From DASUPK01 sp963797265 (GTDB taxonomy: Bacteria > Actinomycetota > Thermoleophilia > Solirubrobacterales > 70-9), in contig CAWCOY010000007.1 of NCBI GenBank assembly GCA_963797265.1, positions 1-64,000 of the forward strand: a stretch of 64,000 nt of DNA, in the 5' to 3' direction. Of the stretch, positions 8,497 to 16,905 are shown piece by piece. Numbering within the stretch: position 1 is the first letter of the stretch; each line of letters begins with the position of its first letter. Made by a program: the position numbers and the translations under genes. The notes under the pieces were generated by a model. That model was not told the DNA's origin. It ran no database searches and worked only from the letters and a program-made list of their open reading frames with translations.

Positions 8497-9006
8497 ATGT
8501 CCCATGACACGATCGACGTCCTGATCGGCGGCTACATGTCGAAGGAGGCGGCCGAGGAGGACTACGAGGCGGTCCTGGCCAGCGGCGGCAAGCTGCAGGG
8601 GATGGCGCTCGTCGCCAAGGATCTCGAGGGGAACCTCTCGGTCGAGCAGACCGACCACATGGTCCGCGAAGGCGCCGGGGCCCTCGGCGGCGTCGGACTG
8701 GCCATCGGGCTGGCCGCTCCACCGCTCCTGGCAACCACCGCCATCGGGGCGGCGCTGGGCGGGGGCGCCGGCAAACTGCTTCACCACAAAGCCGCCGAGA
8801 AGATCGGCGAGCAGGCCGGAGAAACGATTCCGCTCGGGGGCGCGGGTTTGATCGTCGTCTACTCGAAGTCCGAGGCCGATCAAGTCGAGCCCGCCGTGAC
8901 GCGCGCTGTGCAGAAACAGAAGGGCGAGGCGGAGGGGCGCCACGTACAGGCCGTAAAGGGAGCGCTTGCGGACGCTCAGCAGAAGATGGCCGAAGGGGGC
9001 GCATGA
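8497..9006 (+). CDS. DUF1269-like Gly-rich protein
   Basis: The product has 169 residues, with a strong AGGAGG ribosome site before ATG 8497. A ferredoxin-like N-terminal half (about 1-60) is followed by a Gly/Ala-rich hydrophobic hairpin (about 65-100, G-A-G-A-L-G-G-V-G-L-A-I-G) and a charged C-terminal half. The layout resembles DUF1269 proteins, which are uncharacterised. Its stop overlaps the next start as ATGA. It is the second gene of the sulfatase operon. Confidence 0.7.
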   Translation: MSHDTIDVLIGGYMSKEAAEEDYEAVLASGGKLQGMALVAKDLEGNLSVEQTDHMVREGAGALGGVGLAIGLAAPPLLATTAIGAALGGGAGKLLHHKAAEKIGEQAGETIPLGGAGLIVVYSKSEADQVEPAVTRAVQKQKGEAEGRHVQAVKGALADAQQKMAEGGA

Positions 9007-9680
9007 GCGCACCCAGGGCCCTGCTCGTCTATTTCACCTTCAGCCAGCAGACGGGACGGGTCGCTGGCGTAATGGAGGAGGCCCTGGCGGAGAGGGGCTA
9101 CGACGTCACAAGCAGCTCGATCGAGTTCACCGATCCGCATTGGTCCAAGCTCTTCTCCCAGCTTCCGATGCGCCATCCCGCGCTTCGGATCCCCACCATC
9201 CTGATTGCTCAGCGAAGGCGCAGGGTGGGGGAGATCCGCGTCCCGGACGAGGCCACGCGCAGCGACTACGACCTCGTCGTGATCGGCTCCCCGACCTGGT
9301 GGCTGACCACCAACATGCCGATCCGCTCCTACTTGCAGTCAGAGGCTGGCCGAGCCGTTCTGAGCGGCAGGCCATTTGCAGCATTCTCGGTCTCGCGCCG
9401 CTACTGGAAGGGCAATATGCGCGATGTCAGGGAGCTCGGCGAGGCGAATGGCGGCAGGTGGCTGGGCGAAACTCATTTCACCGCAGACGGCGGCCAGGTC
9501 AGATCGATGCTCTCCTGGCTCTCCTGCATGAAGCGGGGCGAAGCCCGGGATCGAATCCTGGGAGTGAAGATGCCGAGGCCGAACCTGAAGCCCGACTTCG
9601 AGCAGCAGGCCCGCAGCTTCATCGAGCGGGTCGCGGTCAAATCCGCCAATCGCCCGGTCGCCGTCGCCTCCGCTGACTGA
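9003..9680 (+). CDS. flavodoxin-like protein
   Basis: The product has 225 residues. The N-terminal strand and phosphate loop (L-L-V-Y-F-T-F-S-Q-Q-T-G-R) matches the FMN-phosphate loop of flavodoxins, with T/S-x-T-G-x altered to S-Q-Q-T-G. G-S-P-T-W-W in the middle is the typical aromatic FMN loop. The C-terminal 60 residues are an extension with a basic patch. It is coupled by ATGA to the preceding gene and followed by an SDR, so a redox role in the sulfatase operon is likely, but the partner is unknown. Confidence 0.8.
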   Translation: MSAPRALLVYFTFSQQTGRVAGVMEEALAERGYDVTSSSIEFTDPHWSKLFSQLPMRHPALRIPTILIAQRRRRVGEIRVPDEATRSDYDLVVIGSPTWWLTTNMPIRSYLQSEAGRAVLSGRPFAAFSVSRRYWKGNMRDVRELGEANGGRWLGETHFTADGGQVRSMLSWLSCMKRGEARDRILGVKMPRPNLKPDFEQQARSFIERVAVKSANRPVAVASAD

Positions 9681-10561
9681 TGGGCGACAACCGGCCGCCG
9701 AACGACGCGGCGCCAGTTGTCATCACGGGCACCTCGACGGGCATCGGCGCCGCCTCTGCGGTGCTGCTCGCCGAGAAGGGCTTTCGGGTCTTCGCCGGCG
9801 TCCGCAGTGCCGCCGACGGCGATGCCCTCGTCGGTCGGTGCACGGGCGAGCTCACACCGATCCACATCGACATCACGGACGAGTCATCGATCTCCGCGGC
9901 GGTCGACACGGTGGAGAGTGCGGTCGGTGAGCGCGGTCTCTTCGGCCTGGTCAACAACGCCGGCATCGTTAAGCCCGGGCCGCTCGAGCTTCAGCCGATG
10001 GCTGACTTCCGCCGGCAGCTTGAGGTCAACCTGATCGGACAGGTGGCCGTCACCCAGGCCTTCCTGCCGCTGATTCGTCGCGGCAACGGCCGAATCGTCA
10101 ACGTCGGGTCCATAGGCGGCCACCTGGTCCTGCCGCTTCACGGGGCGTACAGCGCATCGAAGTTCGGCATGGAGGCCGTGAGCGACGCCCTGCGGCTCGA
10201 GCTCCGGCAGTGGCGCATCCCGGTCTCTCACATCGACCCCGGCGTCACCGAGACCGCGATCTTCGGCAAGACGCTGGCGGAGATCGACGCGATAGAGGAG
10301 ACGCTTCGGGAGCGGGGACATACGGAGTACGAGGAACAGATCGGCAGCATCAGGCGTCTCGTCGAGAAGACCGCAGCCGACGCGGCGCCGGTCGAGGATC
10401 TCTCCAATACCGTGGCCAAGGCGCTCACCGCCAAGAAGCCCAAGTCCCGCTACCTCGCTGGTCACGGCGCGGAGGCGGCGGTGGCATTTGCCCGCACGGC
10501 AACCGATCGGATGAAGGATCGGGCCGTGGCGCACGAGGCGCGCCTGCCGGCCCCGGAGTAG
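9680..10561 (+). CDS. short-chain dehydrogenase/reductase (SDR)
   Basis: A classical SDR of 293 residues. The Rossmann nucleotide motif T-G-T-S-T-G-I-G is at residues 17-24, N-N-A-G follows near 93, a catalytic Ser lies in N-V-G-S-I-G-G, and the Y-x-x-x-K pair is in Y-S-A-S-K. The P-G-V-T-E-T motif after the active site is also intact. Start ATG 9680 overlaps the upstream stop (TGATG). It is the last gene of the sulfatase operon and is convergent with the FGE gene 15 bp away. Substrate unknown. Confidence 0.92.
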   Translation: MGDNRPPNDAAPVVITGTSTGIGAASAVLLAEKGFRVFAGVRSAADGDALVGRCTGELTPIHIDITDESSISAAVDTVESAVGERGLFGLVNNAGIVKPGPLELQPMADFRRQLEVNLIGQVAVTQAFLPLIRRGNGRIVNVGSIGGHLVLPLHGAYSASKFGMEAVSDALRLELRQWRIPVSHIDPGVTETAIFGKTLAEIDAIEETLRERGHTEYEEQIGSIRRLVEKTAADAAPVEDLSNTVAKALTAKKPKSRYLAGHGAEAAVAFARTATDRMKDRAVAHEARLPAPE

Positions 10562-10576
10562 CTGGGCGGGGCTGGC

Positions 10577-11551
10577 TCAGGCGTCGCGCGCGCAGCGAAA
10601 GCCGACGTTGCCGGCGGAGCTGTCCGGCGAGTTGCCCTGCCGCGCCGCCGCTCTGTAGCGACGGCAGTGGGAGTCGTGGCAGAGGTATGAGCCGCCCTTC
10701 TGGATCTTGACGGTCCCTGTCGCGGGACCGCGCGGGTCGTGGTCCCGCTCCTGCCGGCGAAACGCAGGATCGAACCAGTCCGCTCCCCATTCCCAGACGT
10801 TGCCGGTGACGTTGTGCAGGCCGTATCCATTTGGTGGAAAGGCGTCTACTGGGCAGGTTCCGTAATAGCCGTCAGCCTCGGTGTTCCTGATCGGGAATTG
10901 GCCCTGCCAGACGTTCATTCGGTGCTCGCCCTCCGGCTCGCGCTCGTCCCCCCAGGGGAAGGCCTTGCCGTCGAGCCCCCCGCGGGCAGCGAACTCCCAC
11001 TCGGCCTCGGTCGGCAGGCGCCTGTTGGCCCAGGTGCAATACGCCTGGGCGTCGTTCCAGGAGACATGTACGACGGGGTGATCGGGGCGATCGTCGATCG
11101 ATGACCGCAGACCCTCTGGGTGCCGCCAGTCGGCTCCCTCCACCTTGCGCCACCAGGGAGCCTCGACAACCGCCTGGGTCGGGGGGAAGTCGTCCGGGAG
11201 GAGTCCTGCGAAGACGAACGACCAGCCGAATCGCTCCGCCTCTGTGGCGTATCCGGTCGCCTCGACGAAGGAAGCGAAGGCCTGGTTGGAGACGGCCACG
11301 GAGTCAATCAGGAAGGAATCGAGTGAGATCTCGCGCACCGGCCCTTCTCCGTCGGCCGGATAGGCCCAGCGGTCATCACTCCCCATCGGAAATGAGCCCC
11401 TAGCGATCAGGACCATGTCGTCGACCGGAGGGGGCTCGGTGCCGGCGGCGATCGCCACGGTCGGTCCGGCTGGCGCCTCGTGCTGAGCGTCCGGGGCACA
11501 ACATGGGGACCTCATCGAGGCCACCGGTTTCGGGTCTGCCTCGTCATTCAC
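10577..11551 (-). CDS. formylglycine-generating enzyme (SUMF1/FGE family)
   Basis: A copper- and O2-dependent oxidase that converts the cysteine of C-x-P-x-R in sulfatases to formylglycine. The 324 residues carry the full FGE-sulfatase domain: P-M-G-S near the start, H-P-V-V-H-V-S-W-N-D-A, R-L-P-T-E-A-E-W-E-F-A-A-R-G-G, G-N-V-W-E-W, and the catalytic pair in Y-L-C-H-D-S-H-C (Cys291 and Cys296, counted from ATG 11551). The order and spacing match the Streptomyces coelicolor enzyme as I remember it. An N-terminal S-P-C-C-A-P motif is present. ATG 11515 is an alternative start; neither has a clear ribosome site. The adjacent sulfatase operon is its obvious client. Confidence 0.93.
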   Translation of the reverse strand: MNDEADPKPVASMRSPCCAPDAQHEAPAGPTVAIAAGTEPPPVDDMVLIARGSFPMGSDDRWAYPADGEGPVREISLDSFLIDSVAVSNQAFASFVEATGYATEAERFGWSFVFAGLLPDDFPPTQAVVEAPWWRKVEGADWRHPEGLRSSIDDRPDHPVVHVSWNDAQAYCTWANRRLPTEAEWEFAARGGLDGKAFPWGDEREPEGEHRMNVWQGQFPIRNTEADGYYGTCPVDAFPPNGYGLHNVTGNVWEWGADWFDPAFRRQERDHDPRGPATGTVKIQKGGSYLCHDSHCRRYRAAARQGNSPDSSAGNVGFRCARDA

Positions 11552-11653
11552 GGAAGCCAGCCATATTGGGTCGACAAAGGCTGGAACGACCTCTGGTCGG
11601 CGAACCGTCCGCGATCACAACATCGAACGATGGCACGGGTAAGAGCCCGCACC

Positions 11654-11670
11654 TCACCCGCAACGGGTGA
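11654..11670. promoter_or_regulatory. TCAYCC-N5-GGRTGA palindrome upstream of the FGE gene
   Basis: TCACCCGCAACGGGTGA is a perfect palindrome with 7-bp arms and a 3-nt centre. It lies 103 bp ahead of the FGE start on the minus strand. Its left arm is identical to those of the sites at 5599 and 5958. Confidence 0.6.
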
Positions 11671-11712
11671 AATGAGAGCTAGGTGGAACACCCGGAAGTC
11701 CCAGCGTGCGTC

Positions 11713-11820
11713 GGTGCGGCGAGAATCCGCGTGCTCGAGAGGTTTCGCTAAGCACGAATTTCCTCATCCCACACCCCGCGGATTCTGAAGCGGAACCGGA
11801 GTCCGCGTGTTGAGCGCACC
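11713..11820. other. structured block of possible RNA origin
   Basis: GGTGCG (11713-11718) can pair with CGCACC (11815-11820) and encloses two hairpins. One is CGTGCT (11730-11735) with AGCACG (11751-11756). The other is GCGGATTCT (11778-11786) with GGAGTCCGC (11798-11806), which has nine pairs including two G-U. It lies just 3' of the tRNA on the tRNA's strand. It could be a tRNA remnant, an RNA, or chance in GC-rich DNA. Confidence 0.2.
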
Positions 11821-11848
11821 ACGAAAGTGCCAGTTTGCAGGAGGTTCA

Positions 11849-11922
11849 TGCCGGAGGAGGGACTCGAACCCCCGACACGCGGATTATGATTCCGCTGCTC
11901 TAACCGACTGAGCTACTCCGGC
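11849..11922 (-). tRNA. tRNA-Met (CAT)
   Basis: A complete cloverleaf can be drawn on the minus strand. The acceptor GCCGGAG pairs with CTCCGGC over seven bases. The D arm begins AGCTCAG and the anticodon stem is GCGGA/TCCGC with loop ATCATAA, giving anticodon CAT. The T arm contains GGTTCGAGTCC. The discriminator is A and CCA is not encoded. The G1-C72 pair argues against initiator tRNA; the elongator Met form is favoured, with a CAT isoleucine tRNA as the alternative. Confidence 0.93.
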
Positions 11923-11953
11923 GGGGCGATAAATCGTAGCGACGGGTCGGCGG

Positions 11954-12271
11954 TCAGCCGGAGGCGAGACGGAGGCGGCGGAGGCCCCGCCGGCGCCTCG
12001 GAATCGCGCGCAACATCTGCGCCCGCCGCATCGCGAGCATCCGGACCAGTTCGTCTGTGCGATGGAAGGGATCCGCGATGACCTCCCCGCTGCGCACGGA
12101 GATCGCCGCCCGGATCTCGCCCTCGTCGATGGCGATCAGCACCTCTCCCTCCGGGACGGTCCGGCTGTCGCGCTGGGCGACACGGCGGAGCTCATCGACG
12201 TCAGTCGGGCCTGTCAGCCGAATGGTGATCGACCGGGGTTCCGCTCCGTCACACTTTCTGTGATACATCAT
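11954..12271 (-). CDS. small basic protein of unknown function
   Basis: The product has 105 residues using ATG 12271, which has AGGAGG six bases upstream; a longer frame to 12322 lacks support. The central part (S-I-T-I-R-L-T, then G-E-V-L-I-A-I-D-E-G-E-I-R-A-A-I) looks like an alpha/beta fold. The C-terminal third is very Arg-rich and could bind nucleic acid. I do not recognise the family. It is divergent from the MocR-type regulator, with about 76 bp between the starts. Confidence 0.6.
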   Translation of the reverse strand: MMYHRKCDGAEPRSITIRLTGPTDVDELRRVAQRDSRTVPEGEVLIAIDEGEIRAAISVRSGEVIADPFHRTDELVRMLAMRRAQMLRAIPRRRRGLRRLRLASG

Positions 12272-12347
12272 TACCTGCCTCCTGTGGCACGTGGCGGGGT
12301 TTTGAGCTATCGTGCACTTCAAGAGTAGGCCAATTAGCCATTATCGT

Positions 12348-13854
12348 ATGTCATACAAAGACAGATTGAGTCACCTTGAACGCACGGGCGAGCTAGCGCT
12401 CGGCGAGCAGATTCAGGCTGCCTTCCGAGAGGCGATCGCGAGCGGGGAACTCACGCCCGGCGAGAAGCTGCCGCCCACCCGCGAGCTCGCCGAGCTGGCG
12501 GGCGTCAACCACCTCACTGCGGTCCGCGTCTATCGGAGGCTCCGGGAGCTGGGCCTGGTCACCTCGCAGGTTGGTCGCGGCACGTTCGTGCGCGAGTCGG
12601 CGCCGGTGCTGTCGGATGGCGCCGAGGACGATCCGGAGCTGGCAGCGCTACGTGCTGCCGCCGATCGCCGAGTCAGCCGGTGACCGCGCGATGGATGAGA
12701 TGTACCGGCACTCCCAGGCCCGAGGGCTGATCCCGCTCTCGGTCGGCTACCCCTCCGCCGAGCTCTTTCCGTTCACCGAGTTGCGGCAGGCCATGTCGGA
12801 GGCGCTCGAGACTCACGACAGCCGGGCGCTGCAATACACGGACATCGCTGGGTCGCCAGAGCTGGTGGAGCAGATTGCCTCGCTGTCGGCGAGCCGCGGA
12901 GCCCCGGAGGACCCCTCGAACATCATGATCACCACCGGCGCCCGCCAGGGGCTGACGCTGGCCGCCCGCGCCGTGCTGCGTCCCGGCGACGTCGCGGCCT
13001 GCGAGTCGCCGACGTTCATGGGCGTGATCGAGTCCCTGAAGGACACCGGTGCGCGGGTCATCTCCGTGCCGGTGGACTCGGAAGGGCTGGACACCAAAGC
13101 GCTGGAGGGGCTCCTCGCCCGGCAGGAGATCAAGCTCCTTGCTCTCCAGACTCGCTGCCACAACCCCACCGGGGCGGATCTCTCCGCCGGGCGCCGCGCG
13201 CACCTGCTCGAGCTGGCGCGCCGCCACGGCTTCTTCATCGTCGAGGACGGCATCTACGCCGACCTGCGCTTCGAGGGGGAGGACCCGGGCACGCTGCGGC
13301 GCGAGGATCCCGGCCACGTGATCTACGTGGACTCGTTTTCGAAGATCGTCAGCGGCGGCATGCGGATCGGCTGGGTCGCGTCGAGCGGTCCCGTGAGGGA
13401 GCGCCTCCTGCGCGCGAAGCGCACGGACGACATGCACTCGGCAACGCTCACGCAGCTCGCAATGGCCCGCTTCCTGGCCGCCGACGGCTATCAGGACCAC
13501 CTCACGCGAGCCCGCGCCTTCTACCGCGAGCGCCGGGATGCCCTCTTCGAGGGGGTCACCCGGCATCTCGGCGGCCTCGTCGCGGTGGAACGCCCAGGCG
13601 GGGGCGGCCACCTATGGCTGACCCTCGCTGTCTCGGTGGACGAGGGCGAGCTGATGACGGAGGCAGTCCGGCATGGCGTTACGTTCGTGCCCGGCAGCGC
13701 CGTGATCCCCGAGCCGGACGTCGGGACCCACGCGCGGCTCTCCTTCGGCTTCCTCGACCAGGACAAGCTCGCCGAGGGAGCACGGCGCCTGGGCCGCGCG
13801 ATCCGCGCCGTCGGGGAGCAGGCGCGCCCGAGCGCCGCGCTGCCGATCGCCTGA
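12348..13854 (+). pseudogene. MocR/PdxR-type GntR regulator with aminotransferase domain, apparent frameshift
   Basis: Two frames together make one MocR-family protein. Frame one (12348-12683) encodes a GntR winged helix with P-P-T-R-E-L-A-E and V-x-R-G-T-F-V-R-E-S. A second frame, open from 12571 to 13854, encodes the fold-type I aminotransferase-like domain, with T-T-G-A-R-Q-G-L, H-N-P-T-G and the PLP lysine in Y-V-D-S-F-S-K-I-V. The join must occur around 12600-12642, where skipping one base after the GAG codon at 12636-12638 gives E-W-Q-R-Y-V-L-P-P. One extra base (or two missing) explains it. It may be a true pseudogene, a sequencing error or a programmed +1 shift. Such regulators usually control B6 or amino-acid genes. 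Confidence 0.8.
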
Positions 13855-13960
13855 CCTGCAAATCAACCTGCGCATAACCCTTCCGGCGCCCGAACCGGGT
13901 AGAAATACGCTGCATGTTCAAGGAGGCCTGAGGGAGGGCCTACAGGACAGGAGGAATCGG

Positions 13961-15259
13961 ATGCGAGGTCTCAAGCAGTGGAGGCTCTACGCCGCCGGAG
14001 CCGGGCTGGTGCTGGCCCTCGGCCTGGCAGCTTGTGGCGGCGATAACAACGACAACGGAGGCGGCGGCAACAAGTCGTTCGACCTGACGATCGGCGACTC
14101 GATCCCGCTCACGGGCGATCTCTCCGACTTCGGACCGCCTGGCCAGAAGGCGTCGGACCTTGCGGTCTCCGTGATCAACAAGGCGATCCAGCAGGCCGGC
14201 GTCGATCAGACGGTGAAGGTCGTTCACGAGGACGACGAGACCAGCCCGCAGGCCGCGGTCCAGGCGGCTCGCAAGCTGGTCGACTCCGATGGAGCGAGCT
14301 GCATCACCGGCGCGTGGGCTTCGGCCGACACGATTCCGACCGCACAGTCGGTTTCGATTCCGGACGGCGTCCTGCAGATCTCGCCCGCATCGACCAGCGA
14401 CGAGATCACGGACCTGGATGACGACGGCCTGGTGAACCGCACCTCGCCGCCGGACTCGTTCCAGGGCCCGACGCTCGCCAACGCGGTCGCGGACTCACTG
14501 GGCGGCGCCCAGGGCAAGACCGTGAACATCGGCGCGCGAAACGATGCCTACGGCACCGGTCTCGCGCAGACGTTCGGCGACGCCTGGAAGGAATTGGGCG
14601 GCAGCATCGGCGAGCAGGTGATCTACGACCCGGAGCAGCCGAGCTACGACTCGGAGGCCCAGCAGATCACCTCCGGCAATCCCGACGCATTCGTGATCAT
14701 CGATTTCCCGGAGACCTTCGTGAAGGTCGGTCCGGCGCTGCAGCGCACGGGCAACTGGGATCCGACGAAGGCGTGGGGAACGGATGGGCTCGGTTCCAGC
14801 GACGTCCCGGCTGACACGGGCGTCGACATCGTCAATGGCATGCGGGGCACCGCCCCGGGTTCGCCTGACAAGGGCGAGGCCTCGACGGCCTTCGACCAGC
14901 TCTACACGAGCTCGGACCCGAAGGATGTCGGGCGCCAGACGTTCGACACTCAGCAGTTCGACGCGACGATCCTCTGCTACCTGGCCGCGGTTGCCGCTGG
15001 TTCGACCGACGGCAAGGACATGGCGGATCATCTCGTCGACGTGAGCGCTCCGCCCGGGACCGCCTACACCTGGGAGCAGCTCCCGGAGGCGATCAAGGCG
15101 CTGCAGAACGGAGACGACATCGACTACCAGGGCGCTTCCGGCGCGATCGACATGGACGACACCGGGGATGCCACGGCAGGTGTCTACGACATCTACCAGT
15201 TCAAGGGCAACAACCTCGACACGATCGGGGAAGAGCCCGTGGTCAACCCGAACCAGTAG
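13961..15259 (+). CDS. branched-chain amino acid ABC transporter, substrate-binding lipoprotein
   Basis: A LivK-type periplasmic-binding-fold receptor of 432 residues. The ribosome site GGAGG precedes ATG 13961. A lipoprotein signal with lipobox L-A-A-C (Cys near residue 25) is followed by a Gly/Asn-rich linker and the binding domain (D-S-I-P-L-T-G-D-L near residue 45). It is convergent with the livHMGF-type operon on the minus strand, from which it is separated by a shared terminator, so receptor and transporter are transcribed separately. The ligand may be a branched-chain amino acid, an amide or another small solute. Confidence 0.92.
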   Translation: MRGLKQWRLYAAGAGLVLALGLAACGGDNNDNGGGGNKSFDLTIGDSIPLTGDLSDFGPPGQKASDLAVSVINKAIQQAGVDQTVKVVHEDDETSPQAAVQAARKLVDSDGASCITGAWASADTIPTAQSVSIPDGVLQISPASTSDEITDLDDDGLVNRTSPPDSFQGPTLANAVADSLGGAQGKTVNIGARNDAYGTGLAQTFGDAWKELGGSIGEQVIYDPEQPSYDSEAQQITSGNPDAFVIIDFPETFVKVGPALQRTGNWDPTKAWGTDGLGSSDVPADTGVDIVNGMRGTAPGSPDKGEASTAFDQLYTSSDPKDVGRQTFDTQQFDATILCYLAAVAAGSTDGKDMADHLVDVSAPPGTAYTWEQLPEAIKALQNGDDIDYQGASGAIDMDDTGDATAGVYDIYQFKGNNLDTIGEEPVVNPNQ

Positions 15260-15296
15260 TCGAAGTTCAAGCGGGCCGAGCGGCTCGCGATTGGAG

Positions 15297-15323
15297 CGGC
15301 CGGGGCGAGAGCCCCGGCCGTTT
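15297..15323. terminator. bidirectional intrinsic terminator
   Basis: A 10-bp perfect stem (CGGCCGGGGC / GCCCCGGCCG) with a GAGA tetraloop is followed by TTT. It sits between the convergent ends of the receptor gene (15259) and the livF-like gene (15323). Confidence 0.8.
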
Positions 15324-16087
15324 CACGTTGGGGGTGGCTCTGCTGCTGTGTCGAATCGGGACGCGCCCCCCAGGTAGAGCTCCGCGACCTTCGGATCGCT
15401 GAGAAGCTCGTCGCCGCGACCCTCGAAGCGGTTCTGGCCGAGATCGAGCACATAGCCGCGCGTCGACATCCCGAGCGCCCGGCGGGCGTTCTGCTCGACC
15501 ATCACCAGCGTCACGCCGTGCCGGTTGATCTCGGCGATCTTCTCGAAGATCGCCTCGACGAACGCCGGGGCCAGCCCGGCCGATGGCTCGTCGAGGAGGA
15601 GGACCTCCGGCTCCGGTATCAGCGCCCGGGCCATCGCCAGCATCTGGCGCTCGCCGCCGCTCATCGTCCCCGCCGTCTGCCTGCGCCGCTCGCCGAGCCT
15701 CGGGAAGAGCTCGTACATCGCCTTCATCCGCTTGCGGGCGGTGCGCGGCTCGAGCGCGCCCATCTGCAGGTTTTCGTCGACGCTGAGGGACTCGAAGACG
15801 TTCTCGAGCTGTGGCACGTAGCTCATCCCGCGGCGGGTGATCGAGTGGGGCCTAAGGCCGGCGAGGTCCTCGCCTCGCAGCACCACCCGGCCGCGGCGCG
15901 GCGGCAGCAGCCCGAAGATCGACTTGATCAGCGTCGACTTTCCGGCGCCGTTGGGGCCGATCACGGTGACGATCTCGCCCTCGTGGACGGTCAGATCGAC
16001 GCCTGTCAGGATGTCGACCTCGGGCACGTAGCCCGTCACCAGGTCATCGACCGCGAGCAGCGCGCCGTTGCTCTGCCCCTCGCTCAT
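15323..16087 (-). CDS. livF: branched-chain amino acid ABC transporter ATP-binding protein LivF
   Basis: The product has 254 residues. Walker A is G-P-N-G-A-G-K-S-T, the signature is M-S-G-G-E-R-Q-M-L-A-M-A-R-A-L, and Walker B is V-L-L-L-D-E-P-S-A-G-L-A-P, which is typical of LivF. The ATG overlaps the livG stop by four bases. It is the last gene of the livHMGF operon and powers uptake at the cytoplasmic face. Confidence 0.95.
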   Translation of the reverse strand: MSEGQSNGALLAVDDLVTGYVPEVDILTGVDLTVHEGEIVTVIGPNGAGKSTLIKSIFGLLPPRRGRVVLRGEDLAGLRPHSITRRGMSYVPQLENVFESLSVDENLQMGALEPRTARKRMKAMYELFPRLGERRRQTAGTMSGGERQMLAMARALIPEPEVLLLDEPSAGLAPAFVEAIFEKIAEINRHGVTLVMVEQNARRALGMSTRGYVLDLGQNRFEGRGDELLSDPKVAELYLGGASRFDTAAEPPPT

Positions 16088-16905
16088 CCGCCGGTGCTCC
16101 CCGGTGCCGGGGTATCGACGTCGACTTCTCCGAGATAGGCGTCGATCACCCGCTCGTCTCTGCGGACCTGGTGCGGCTCGCCCTCGGCGATCACGCGTCC
16201 CTCGGCCATCACCACGACCCGATCGGAGTGATTCATGACGACCTCCATGTCGTGCTCGATGAACAGGATTGTCACTCCCATCTCGCGGCGGAGCGCCTGC
16301 ATGTGGTCGAGCAGTCGCCGCCCGAGCGTCGGGTTGATGCCGGCCATCGGCTCGTCGAGGAGCAGCAGCTTCGGTTCCGCCATCAGCGCCCGCGCCAGCT
16401 CGAGCAGCTTCCGCTGTCCGCCCGAGAGGGTCCCCGCGTAGTCGTCCGCGAGATCTCTGAGATTGAAGAGCCCGAGCAGCTCCGTGGCCTGCTTGCGGAC
16501 CTCGGTCTCTCGCGACTTGACCGCGCCGGGCCGGAAGAAAACGTCACGCAGGCGCTCGCCGGGCTGGTCGGGCGCCGCCAGCATCATGTTGTCGATCACC
16601 GGCATCGCCGCGAGCGCCTTGGTGATCTGGAAGGTGCGCACCATTCCCTTCCGCGCGATTGTGTAGGGCTGCTCGCCGAGGATCTGCTGCCCGGCGAGCT
16701 TCACGGAGCCGCGGTCGCCCTTGTAGAAGCCGGTCAGCACGTTGAAGAGCGTCGTCTTGCCTGCCCCGTTGGGGCCGATCAGGGCCGTAATCCTGCCCTC
16801 GCCGACCGCCATCGTCGCGCCGTCGACGGCACGGATGCCGCCGAAGCGCTTGACGACGCCCTCGACCTCGAGCAGGGACTTCCCATTGCTCGCCTGCTCA
16901 TTCAC
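16084..16905 (-). CDS. livG: branched-chain amino acid ABC transporter ATP-binding protein LivG
   Basis: The product has 273 residues. Walker A is G-P-N-G-A-G-K-T-T, the signature L-S-G-G-Q-R-K-L-L-E-L-A-R-A-L, and Walker B L-L-L-L-D-E-P-M-A-G-I-N-P, the LivG form. The C-terminus E-G-x-V-I-A-E-G-E-P-H-Q-V is also typical. It overlaps livM by eight bases and livF by four. Confidence 0.95.
   Translation of the reverse strand: MNEQASNGKSLLEVEGVVKRFGGIRAVDGATMAVGEGRITALIGPNGAGKTTLFNVLTGFYKGDRGSVKLAGQQILGEQPYTIARKGMVRTFQITKALAAMPVIDNMMLAAPDQPGERLRDVFFRPGAVKSRETEVRKQATELLGLFNLRDLADDYAGTLSGGQRKLLELARALMAEPKLLLLDEPMAGINPTLGRRLLDHMQALRREMGVTILFIEHDMEVVMNHSDRVVVMAEGRVIAEGEPHQVRRDERVIDAYLGEVDVDTPAPGSTGG

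Larger units (their letters stand above)
11552..11848. other. 297-bp spacer between the FGE gene and tRNA-Met
   Basis: No convincing gene is present. The spacer holds the palindrome at 11654-11670 and a structured block at 11713-11820, both described separately. Confidence 0.5.

Noticed and set aside
5891..9004. 1037-codon open frame opposite the arylsulfatase operon
   Set aside because: It spans two genes and their spacer on the other strand, shows no domain pattern and has shadow-frame composition.
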